From DASUTB01 sp036374835 (GTDB lineage Bacteria; Actinomycetota; Actinomycetes; Jiangellales; Jiangellaceae), in NCBI GenBank assembly GCA_036374835.1, contig DASUTB010000024.1:1-46411 (forward strand): a stretch of DNA of 46,411 nucleotides, read 5' to 3'. The position numbers and the translations under genes were made by a program. This document shows, piece by piece, positions 1 through 6,694 of this stretch (position 1 is its first letter; the number at the start of each line of letters is the position of its first letter). The notes beneath the pieces were generated by a model. It made no database searches and had not been told where the DNA came from. It was given only the letters and a program-made list of their open reading frames with translations.

Positions 1-497
1 ACCACGGTCAGGTCGGGGCAGTGTCTGGCGGGATGCAGGCGCTGCAGGCGCAACCACGTGCCCATGGGCGAGGTCGGAGACCACTGGTCGCGCCAGTATT
101 CCTGAACTGTGTGCATGATCATCGCTACCGGAACGCCGAGCCTGTGGGCGGCCGGAAGGGCTGCGGGGATCATGCAATCGACCACCACGAGATCCGGCGA
201 GCAGGCACGCGCGATCCGCTGCAGGTCGCGGCCGATGCCGCGGTCGGACGCGAGCGCCAGCCACCCGAGGAGGGTCCGGTTGCCGGGACGGTCGTGGACC
301 GGCCGCCACGGTCGCGCTTCGACAAAGGGCTCGAACGAAAGGCCGGCTGCGCTCGACGGCGGCCGGAGACGCTCATGACCGAGCACGGTGAGCCGATGGC
401 CACGGTCCGCGAGTGCACGGCCGATTTGCAACGACGGCTGGACATTCCCACCAGCATCGGGAACGACCATGACTACGCGGGCCGGCACGACGACCAC
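1..497 (-). CDS. MGT-type glycosyltransferase, N-terminal part (cut by window edge)
   Basis: The minus strand reads as one open frame from a stop at about 518 to the window edge. It translates as RVVMVVPDAGGNVQPSLQIG followed by ALADRGHRLTVLG, the N-terminal Rossmann half of GT1-like (macrolide/UDP-sugar) glycosyltransferases, whose usual opening is a hydrophobic strand, a G-[HN]-x-x-P turn and a helix. Further on, DLVVVDCMIPAALPAA and GVPVAMIMHTVQEYW fit the acceptor-side strands. The C-terminal sugar-nucleotide half is outside the window, so substrate cannot be said. Start is uncertain: GTG at 497 or 488, both upstream of the first beta strand; ATG at 470 would cut into that strand. No clear Shine-Dalgarno. 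It lies 36 bp after the PhoD gene on the same strand and may be co-transcribed with it. Confidence 0.75.
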   Translation of the reverse strand, partial: MVVVPARVVMVVPDAGGNVQPSLQIGRALADRGHRLTVLGHERLRPPSSAAGLSFEPFVEARPWRPVHDRPGNRTLLGWLALASDRGIGRDLQRIARACSPDLVVVDCMIPAALPAAHRLGVPVAMIMHTVQEYWRDQWSPTSPMGTWLRLQRLHPARHCPDLTV

Positions 498-533
498 ACT
501 AACCGGCGTCGGCGGTTACGGTGACAAGCCTTG

Positions 534-2147
534 CTAGGTCAGGCGACGGTCGTCCACGAGCTCGAGCCGCGATCCCAAAGGACCGCCAACGCGGGTCCGC
601 TCGAAACGACAGGTGGCTCCGTCGGCATCGAATTCCAGCATGCCGACGACGTTGTTGAACCAGGGCCCGGTGTTGATCGACCAATCCACCTCCGGTCGTG
701 GTTCCCTGGCCACCTTGGTCAGCAATCGGCCGACGTAGGCTCCCGGTCGCGAGACGGCGGCCCGCAGCGCGCTGGCGTCGGTGCGATCCAGATCGTGGCA
801 GAACGGCGAGCCCACGAGCTGATAGGTCGGGACGACCGGGGCAACACCGTCCTGCCAGGCATTGATTCGGGCTCCGTAGGACAAGTGCACATCGCCGGAC
901 AGGACGATCACTCCGCGGCGGGTCACCTCGTCACCGGCCCTGCGCAACATGTCGAGCAAGCGCACGAACGAGTCCGGGAAGGTCACCCAGTGGTTGAGTT
1001 GTGCGGCCTGCCGGATCTCCTCGCCGATGTACGAGCCGACTCGTCCCCAGCGCCCCTCGCATGCCGCATTCACGACGTGCTCGATGTGATGGACACCCCG
1101 TGGTAGCAGGACCGGCAACGAGGTGCCGACCAGCAGGTACGGCGCGGGCTTCTGGACCTCCCGTTCGGCCCATGCCGCGTCGTCGGAGTCCAGCATCAGC
1201 CTCTGGCCTCCCGAAAGAACCCGCCCGTCCCGGGAGTCGACCATCACGAGATGTGCGGGACCGAGCTCACGGGCGTAGCTCCAGCGCACGGCCTGCGTTC
1301 CTTCCGCGCCATGTGTCGCTCGCTTGTCGAACGCCGAAAGCGCAACGCTCTCATCGCCGCGGCGCAGCGCCGCGAACAAGGGATCCGACTCTCGCTCCTT
1401 GCCGGACAGGTTTCCGAGATGTTGGTACATCCAATACGCGGCCAACCCGTTCCGCACGTGCTCCCGCCACCACGGTTCCGACTGGTGTTCGGCCAGCCAC
1501 GACTCCGACGCGTTCCAGTTGTCGATGATCTCGTGATCGTCGAAGATCATCAGCGTTGACACTGTGGAGAGCAGCCATCTGACCGCGGGTTCGCGCCATG
1601 CCTCGCGGTACAGCGTTACGAACTCGGAGAAGTGGTGGGTCTGCCCGCTCGGCGGTTTCGTGCGTCGACGATGGCGCCTGATGAATCGCCGGGTCGCGGG
1701 AGCACCTTGGTCGGCGTAGACCTGATCTCCGAGCAGGATGAGAGCGTCGGGAAGCTCCTCCGGATGGGCGTTCGCCGCCCGCCACGCGAATTCGCGCAGC
1801 GCATCGATGCGGTCGGGGTCGCCGTCCTCGTCGGGCAAGATCGTCCGGCACGAACCGAACAGTGCCTTCAGGTGCTCGCGCGGCAGCGCACGTAGCACGC
1901 TCGGTGGGAACTGACCGTTGATCGGCCACACCTGCCGCCCGTCGAGAGTCACTGTGTACGGTTCGGCTGCTTCGCCGAGTCCGCCGACGTCGACGAACGC
2001 GTAGTGGTGCTCCATGAACGTCACGGTCTGTGCGACGTGCGAGCCGACGGCGACTTCGCATGGGGAGTCGGTCTCCACCCAGACGGTGGCCTGGTCGCGA
2101 TCGACCGCTCGCACGATGGGGCCGAGAACGAGCCCGGGCTCGGCCAT
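534..2147 (-). CDS. PhoD-family metallophosphatase (alkaline phosphatase D-like)
   Basis: The 537-aa protein carries the metal-binding blocks of the PhoD family in order: GSCR (residues 98-101), ILLGDQVYAD, IFDDHEIIDNW and VVLSGDVHLSYGA. PhoD enzymes hydrolyse phosphodiesters and monoesters with Fe/Ca or similar metals. I chose the ATG at 2147 because AAGGAGGGCGAT stands immediately upstream; an in-frame start at 2255 would add 36 Arg-rich residues unlike the family. There is no Tat signal peptide, unlike classical Bacillus PhoD, so this copy is probably cytoplasmic, as many actinobacterial PhoD-like proteins are. The N-terminal beta domain (residues 5-60) is typical. Substrate is not predictable from sequence. 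Confidence 0.9.
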   Translation of the reverse strand: MAEPGLVLGPIVRAVDRDQATVWVETDSPCEVAVGSHVAQTVTFMEHHYAFVDVGGLGEAAEPYTVTLDGRQVWPINGQFPPSVLRALPREHLKALFGSCRTILPDEDGDPDRIDALREFAWRAANAHPEELPDALILLGDQVYADQGAPATRRFIRRHRRRTKPPSGQTHHFSEFVTLYREAWREPAVRWLLSTVSTLMIFDDHEIIDNWNASESWLAEHQSEPWWREHVRNGLAAYWMYQHLGNLSGKERESDPLFAALRRGDESVALSAFDKRATHGAEGTQAVRWSYARELGPAHLVMVDSRDGRVLSGGQRLMLDSDDAAWAEREVQKPAPYLLVGTSLPVLLPRGVHHIEHVVNAACEGRWGRVGSYIGEEIRQAAQLNHWVTFPDSFVRLLDMLRRAGDEVTRRGVIVLSGDVHLSYGARINAWQDGVAPVVPTYQLVGSPFCHDLDRTDASALRAAVSRPGAYVGRLLTKVAREPRPEVDWSINTGPWFNNVVGMLEFDADGATCRFERTRVGGPLGSRLELVDDRRLT

Positions 2148-2336
2148 ATCGCCCTCCTTCAATTCCCACCGGAAGCGGTTGCCGGCACGTCGGCGTATCG
2201 GTGGATTTGCCTCCAACCTCGGAATACCCGCTGAACGGCGGCGATAACCCCACACTGGCGTCGTACGTCGGTCGTGTTGCGTGGCTGTGGCGTGCAGACT
2301 CGCTATGGCGGTCCGCAGCGGGCAGGCGCGATACGC

Positions 2337-4010
2337 TCAGCGCGTTCGCCCATCCGTGTGCGAACTCACCAGGCCGTCGCGCACTGCTTGGGCGGCGGCC
2401 TCGGTGCGGCTTCGCAGTCCGAGCTTGGTCAAGATCCTGGCCACGTGGTGCTCGACGGTCTTGCGGCTGAGGTATAGCCGCTCGGCGATCTCCGGGTTGG
2501 AGAAGCCAACCCCCAGCAGGTCGAGTACTTCACGTTCGCGGGCGGTAAGCGTCCCTGACGCGCGTGCCCCCGCCGGTGCGGTCACGCCGAGTTCGCGCAG
2601 CAGCGCGGCGGCCCGATCCGCGTCGCGCTCCGCGCCGAGAGCGGCGAGGTCATTCCTGGCGATGCGTGCCTCGTCGACCGCAGCGTCCGGCGACGATTCG
2701 CGGAGCACGAATGCCAGGGCCAGCCGGGTGCGCGCGGTCTCGTAGGGCATACCGAGGCCGGCGAACGTCGTGAGCGCACGGTCGAGGTGGGTCCGGGCCC
2801 GCTCGGCGTCGGTCGACGCGTAGGCGTGGCCGCAAAGCCGTTCACCGCGGGCCAGCGCCACCGTGCACTCGCGCCGCCGCCCATACTCAGCCAGGGTGTG
2901 GCCTTGCTCGAGGGCGGCTTTCGTATCCCCGGCGGCCATCAGCGTCTCGCCCAACAGCTCGATCAGAACCAGCGCCTCGAGCCGCTCCGCACCGACGTCG
3001 GCCAGTGCCCGCCGCAGTATGTTCTCGGCCGATGCGGTACGTCGGCGGATCAGGTGGATCGCGGCGCGGACGGCCGCCACGCCAGGCAGTTCTTCGAGCC
3101 CTTCGACCAGGCGCTCGGCCGCCTCCACCCGGCCCTGGGCGAGCCGGAGCTCGGCAAGATTCCCCAGTGCCTGCGCGTGTAGCCCCGGTATCGCGTTGCG
3201 CGATGCGTCGATCGCAGCGGTCAGCTCCTCCTCGGCTTGCACCCAGTCGCCGACGGCCACGAGCAGTGCACCGTGGAGGGTGCGGCACTCGGCATAGAGG
3301 AACGGGCCACCGTACTGTTCGGTGAACCGGTCGGCCGCACGCACCCACTCGACAGCACGCTCGAACTCGGCGCACGCGACGCACGAGGTGAGCGTGTTGC
3401 AGCTGGTGTAGACGACGGTGTCCGGAAGCCTGCCACCTCCCCCTCCGCCGAGCGATCCGGCCATGGCTTCGTCGAGATGGCGTACACCCTTGGCGACGTC
3501 TCCCTGGCCGATCAGTGCGGTTCCCAGCTGGCTCAACGCGCACAGCTCGAGATCGAGGTCGCCCTGCTCGCGGGCCAATTCATAGGCCTGCCGCGCGAGG
3601 GCCTCCCCCTGCCTGGGGTCGGACGCGGCGTACGCCTCCAACAACGGTCCCCAGCCCTTCAGCGGCTCGAGATCGTGCTCCTCGAGCAACCGGGTGAGCC
3701 GCCCGACCCAGCCCGACGATGCGGCCGCGTTGCCGAGGCTGGCCCGGTGATGCACGACGAGCCGTACGGCGATCATGGCTGCACCGCCGGGATTGCCCTC
3801 GCGCCGGAATTCGGCGAAGGCGCGCTCCATGTAGTCCACGGCCTCGCGCGGCCGGCCGAGCCACCACAGTGCCTGGCCGAGTCCGGCCAGCGCGGTGGCC
3901 GATTCGTCCTCATCGAGCGCCGCCCGGAAATGGTCCAGCGCGGCCGGCCAGTCTCCTTCGGCCAGCGCACGCTCGCCTTGCGCGATCAACGCCTGCGAGT
4001 CGCCCGGCAT
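2337..4010 (-). CDS. LuxR-type transcriptional regulator with TPR-like N-terminal region
   Basis: 557 aa. The last ~65 residues are a GerE/LuxR DNA-binding domain: LTAREREVLDLLGVG, then SNPEIAERLYLSRKTVEHHV and a KLGLRSRTEA tail. Residues 1-450 are Ala/Leu-rich helical repeats resembling tetratricopeptide repeats (for example ALAEGDWPAALDHFRAAL near the start). No AAA/NTPase domain precedes the repeats, so it is shorter than MalT/LAL regulators. Its signal and targets are unknown; candidates are the downstream PhoD gene (190 bp away on the same strand) and the divergent operon starting at 4139. The ATG at 4010 is the first start that gives the first TPR helix. Confidence 0.88.
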   Translation of the reverse strand: MPGDSQALIAQGERALAEGDWPAALDHFRAALDEDESATALAGLGQALWWLGRPREAVDYMERAFAEFRREGNPGGAAMIAVRLVVHHRASLGNAAASSGWVGRLTRLLEEHDLEPLKGWGPLLEAYAASDPRQGEALARQAYELAREQGDLDLELCALSQLGTALIGQGDVAKGVRHLDEAMAGSLGGGGGGRLPDTVVYTSCNTLTSCVACAEFERAVEWVRAADRFTEQYGGPFLYAECRTLHGALLVAVGDWVQAEEELTAAIDASRNAIPGLHAQALGNLAELRLAQGRVEAAERLVEGLEELPGVAAVRAAIHLIRRRTASAENILRRALADVGAERLEALVLIELLGETLMAAGDTKAALEQGHTLAEYGRRRECTVALARGERLCGHAYASTDAERARTHLDRALTTFAGLGMPYETARTRLALAFVLRESSPDAAVDEARIARNDLAALGAERDADRAAALLRELGVTAPAGARASGTLTAREREVLDLLGVGFSNPEIAERLYLSRKTVEHHVARILTKLGLRSRTEAAAQAVRDGLVSSHTDGRTR

Positions 4011-4138
4011 GGTCCCGATCGTACGACGAAGGTCGGCCGAGACTCATGCGCCGTGGAATAGGTGAGCTCACCGATGTCCCGGACCGCCTCGGTTGGCCAG
4101 AGTGACCGCAGTCAGCTCCCGAACGAAAGGAGAACACG
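4011..4138. promoter_or_regulatory. Divergent intergenic region, LuxR regulator / DUF1326 operon
   Basis: 128 bp without a gene, between divergent starts at 4010 and 4139. It must hold promoters for both directions. A strong Shine-Dalgarno (AAAGGAG) stands 6 bp before the ATG at 4139. I see no clear operator palindrome here. Confidence 0.5.
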
Positions 4139-4768
4139 ATGACTGCCACCGCGCCCGAGGCGACCGTCTACGAGGTCGAGGGACGCCTCCTTGAAGTCTG
4201 TACTTGCAACACTCTGTGCCCGTGCTGGGTGGGCGAGGACCCCGATGGCGGCACCTGCGACTCGGTGCTGGCGTGGTACATCGACTCGGGCACGGTCCGC
4301 GGAGTCGACGTGTCCGATCGCATGATCGCGCTGAGTGTGCACATTCCGGGCAACGTCCTTGCCGGCAACTGGAAGGCCGTCGTCTACGTGGACGACAGGT
4401 GCACCGAGGACCAGCAAAGCGCGTTGCTGCAGGTCTTCACCGGTGAGCTCGGCGGAGCAATCGCCGACCTCGCGGCACTCGTCGGCGAGGTGGTGGCGGT
4501 GGAGCGCGCACCGGTGAGCTTCACCGTGACCGGCGGCGAAGGACTAGTCAAGATCGGCGACGTGGCCGAGGCTCGGCTCTCGCCGTTCCGCGGCGCAACG
4601 GGTGAGACGACCGCGCTTTACGACACGGTCTTCACCACGATCCCGGGCTCGCCGGCGTATCCGGGAAAGGCGGAGATGTTCCGCCGGGACGGCAGCGGGC
4701 ACGGCCTGTCCGACGTCGAGCTGAGCGGCCGGAACTCGATCCAGGGCTCGTTCCGGTTCAGCGCCTGA
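4139..4768 (+). CDS. DUF1326 domain protein
   Basis: 209 aa, soluble, with no signal peptide. The N-terminus has a cysteine cluster, C21-x-C23-x3-C27-x-C29 and then C40 (CTCNTLCPCWVG... GGTC), diagnostic of DUF1326 and suggestive of metal or redox binding. Function is not established. It is followed after 11 bp by a DUF2182 membrane protein; these two families are often neighbours, so a joint role (metal handling has been proposed from the cysteines and histidines) is plausible but unproven. Start ATG has AAAGGAGAACACG upstream. Confidence 0.88.
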   Translation: MTATAPEATVYEVEGRLLEVCTCNTLCPCWVGEDPDGGTCDSVLAWYIDSGTVRGVDVSDRMIALSVHIPGNVLAGNWKAVVYVDDRCTEDQQSALLQVFTGELGGAIADLAALVGEVVAVERAPVSFTVTGGEGLVKIGDVAEARLSPFRGATGETTALYDTVFTTIPGSPAYPGKAEMFRRDGSGHGLSDVELSGRNSIQGSFRFSA

Positions 4769-4779
4769 AAGGACGACCG

Positions 4780-5655
4780 TTGGCCACTTCGACACCGCAT
4801 CCGCCGACGGACCGGCACAGCCGCGGCGGCACCCAGGATGAACGCCTCGCCCGAACGGGCGTCCTCGCGCTGAAGGGTGGCCCGGCCGTGACGGGCACAC
4901 CCACCGTGGCGAGCGGCATCGCCACGAAGATCTGGGTGCTCGCCGCGCTCTGCTGGGTCGCGACGTTCGCCGCCGTTGTTCTCGGCGCCGACGCACACGG
5001 GCACCACGATGTCGTGCTCGAGGAGTCCACCCTGTCGTGGCCGGTGCGGCTCGCCGTGTTCGCGGCGGCCTGGCAGGTCATGATCGGTGCGATGATGCTG
5101 CCGTCCACCATCCCGATGCTCGAGCTGTTCTGGACGGTCAGCGCCCGGCGGCCTCGCCCGGCCGCTGCTCGGACCGCCCTGGTGGCGCCGTATCTGCTCA
5201 TCTGGCTCGGGTTCGCCGGGCTGGCCCTGGCCGGTGACGCCGCTGTTCATCGGGCGGTGGACACCTGGGAATGGCTTGCGGATCGGGAGGGGCTGATCCT
5301 CGGCGCCACGCTGGTGCTCGCGGGCGCCTTCCAGTTCAGCAGCCTGAAGAAGGCGTGCCTGGCGGCCTGCCGGTCGCCGCTTTCCATGATGTGGGAGCAC
5401 TACGGCCGCGGCGTGCGGAGCGCCTGGCGGCTCGGCGTCCATCACGCCCTGTTCTGCCTGGGCTGCTGCTGGGCGCTGATGCTCGTGATGTTCGCCACCG
5501 GTGCCGGCAGCCTGGCTTGGATGCTGCTGCTCACCGCCCTCATGGTCGGGGAGAAGGTCACGACTTGGGGGAGTCGGATCGTCACACCGACCGGAATCGC
5601 GTTCATCGCCGCCGGTGTGACCCTCTGCGCGGTGGCCATGTTATTCCCGCAGTGA
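4780..5655 (+). CDS. DUF2182 predicted metal-binding integral membrane protein
   Basis: 291 aa with about seven predicted membrane segments (near residues 49-70, 92-113, 133-152, 171-188, 222-240, 244-258, 269-289). Family signatures visible: MIGAMMLPSTIPM (101-113), KKACLAACRSP (190-200) and HHALFCLGCCWALM (221-234); the Met/Cys/His in membrane helices are the reason the family is called metal-binding. The start is TTG at 4780, preceded by AAAGGA; the first 45 residues are a hydrophilic tail. It lies 11 bp after the DUF1326 gene and 16 bp before a small membrane peptide gene, so it is the second gene of an operon. Confidence 0.85.
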   Translation: MATSTPHPPTDRHSRGGTQDERLARTGVLALKGGPAVTGTPTVASGIATKIWVLAALCWVATFAAVVLGADAHGHHDVVLEESTLSWPVRLAVFAAAWQVMIGAMMLPSTIPMLELFWTVSARRPRPAAARTALVAPYLLIWLGFAGLALAGDAAVHRAVDTWEWLADREGLILGATLVLAGAFQFSSLKKACLAACRSPLSMMWEHYGRGVRSAWRLGVHHALFCLGCCWALMLVMFATGAGSLAWMLLLTALMVGEKVTTWGSRIVTPTGIAFIAAGVTLCAVAMLFPQ

Positions 5656-5671
5656 AGAACGTGAGGTTCCT

Positions 5672-5845
5672 ATGTCGATCATCGCCCATACCGGACACAG
5701 CCATGGCATCGATCCTGGACTGGTCGCGCTCGTGATCGTGGCGCTCATCCTCGGATCGGTTGCCGCGATGGCTGCTTTGCGCGCGTGGCAGCAACGCGCC
5801 GGTCCGGACACCGATACGCACAACGCTCCCGACGGTACGCACTGA
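5672..5845 (+). CDS. Small His-rich membrane peptide (57 aa)
   Basis: A 57-codon frame with ATG at 5672, GTGAGG 5 bp upstream, and TGA at 5843-5845. The product has a His-rich N-terminus (MSIIAHTGHSHGIDPG), one hydrophobic segment (residues 17-36), then RAWQQRAG and a short hydrophilic tail with two more His. It sits 16 bp after the DUF2182 gene in the same operon. I recognise no family. The His-x-x-His-x-His pattern next to a putative metal-binding membrane protein makes a metal-linked accessory subunit possible (inference). Good ribosome site, spacing and codon use support a real gene. Confidence 0.7.
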   Translation: MSIIAHTGHSHGIDPGLVALVIVALILGSVAAMAALRAWQQRAGPDTDTHNAPDGTH

Positions 5846-5895
5846 CCGCGGGGCCGTCGGCGAAGTACGGCACCGCATTGCATTGGAGGTCCGCT

Positions 5896-6630
5896 ATGCC
5901 CATCGCCGAGAAGGCGGAACGGATCAGGCCCACTGTTCGGCCGTCGTCCCTGGCCGGATACGAACACGTGCGGGGATACGGCGTGCATTCCCTGCCGTTC
6001 GACAGCGGGAACGTGCTCGCGCTCCGGGTCTTCCCGCAGAACGATTTCGCCGCCTATCGCACGGTGTGGCATTGCACATCGGATGGCCGGTGGCGCATCT
6101 ACGTCGACGCTCCCCGCCTGGACATCGCGTGCCCGCGCTACTACAGCTCGGCCGCGGAGATCTGCGAGTACGCCGACATCTCGCTCGAGTGGACCGGCTC
6201 CACCACACTCCGCATCGAGATGGACTCGCCCGCCCTCCAGTGGGAGGTGACAGTGGCCGAGCCGCGCGTTTTCAAGGTGGCCAATGCGATCACGAGCCGG
6301 ATACCGGAGCGGGTGGGACGTGTACCCGTCACCTTGCGGGCGCTCGAGCAATTGGGTCGCCGGTTCTTCGATCTCGGTGACGTGACGCTGCACGGCGAGG
6401 CGCCGAACGGCCAACAGATGCGGGCAGTTCCGGAGCGGATATTGCCCATCGTCGCGTCATCCGCACGGCTGGACGGTGAGGACCTCGGCCGTCCGGCGCG
6501 GATGAGAGTATCGCCGGCGATCGGCTCAGTCCATCTTCCCCGGACCCCGACCTTCGCGCTCGGCGGCGGCTACTTCAAGACGCTCGACCCTGAGGAGTAC
6601 CGCAGGACGGTCGCCCAGCTCATGCCTTGA
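5896..6630 (+). CDS. Hypothetical protein, last gene of the DUF1326-DUF2182 operon
   Basis: 244 aa from ATG 5896 (GGAGG six bases upstream); a longer in-frame start at 5785 would overlap the small peptide gene and add Arg-rich noise. The protein is soluble, rich in beta-type segments, with an YRTVWHCTSDGRWRIYVD block, a cluster near residue 75-85 (CPRYYSSAAEICEYAD) and a C-terminal ALGGGYFKTLDPEEYRRT. I do not recognise a family or catalytic motif. It follows the small peptide gene by 50 bp and is likely the fourth gene of the operon. The downstream neighbour is convergent. Confidence 0.75.
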   Translation: MPIAEKAERIRPTVRPSSLAGYEHVRGYGVHSLPFDSGNVLALRVFPQNDFAAYRTVWHCTSDGRWRIYVDAPRLDIACPRYYSSAAEICEYADISLEWTGSTTLRIEMDSPALQWEVTVAEPRVFKVANAITSRIPERVGRVPVTLRALEQLGRRFFDLGDVTLHGEAPNGQQMRAVPERILPIVASSARLDGEDLGRPARMRVSPAIGSVHLPRTPTFALGGGYFKTLDPEEYRRTVAQLMP

Positions 6631-6694
6631 CCACGCGCCTCGGCTTCGGCAGAGCCGTCCGGATCACGCCGATCCGAACGCGGCTGTTCGGCGC

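Noticed and set aside
6631..6694. CGGATC/GATCCG repeat between convergent genes as a terminator
   Set aside because: Only six base pairs and no T tract; too weak to call.
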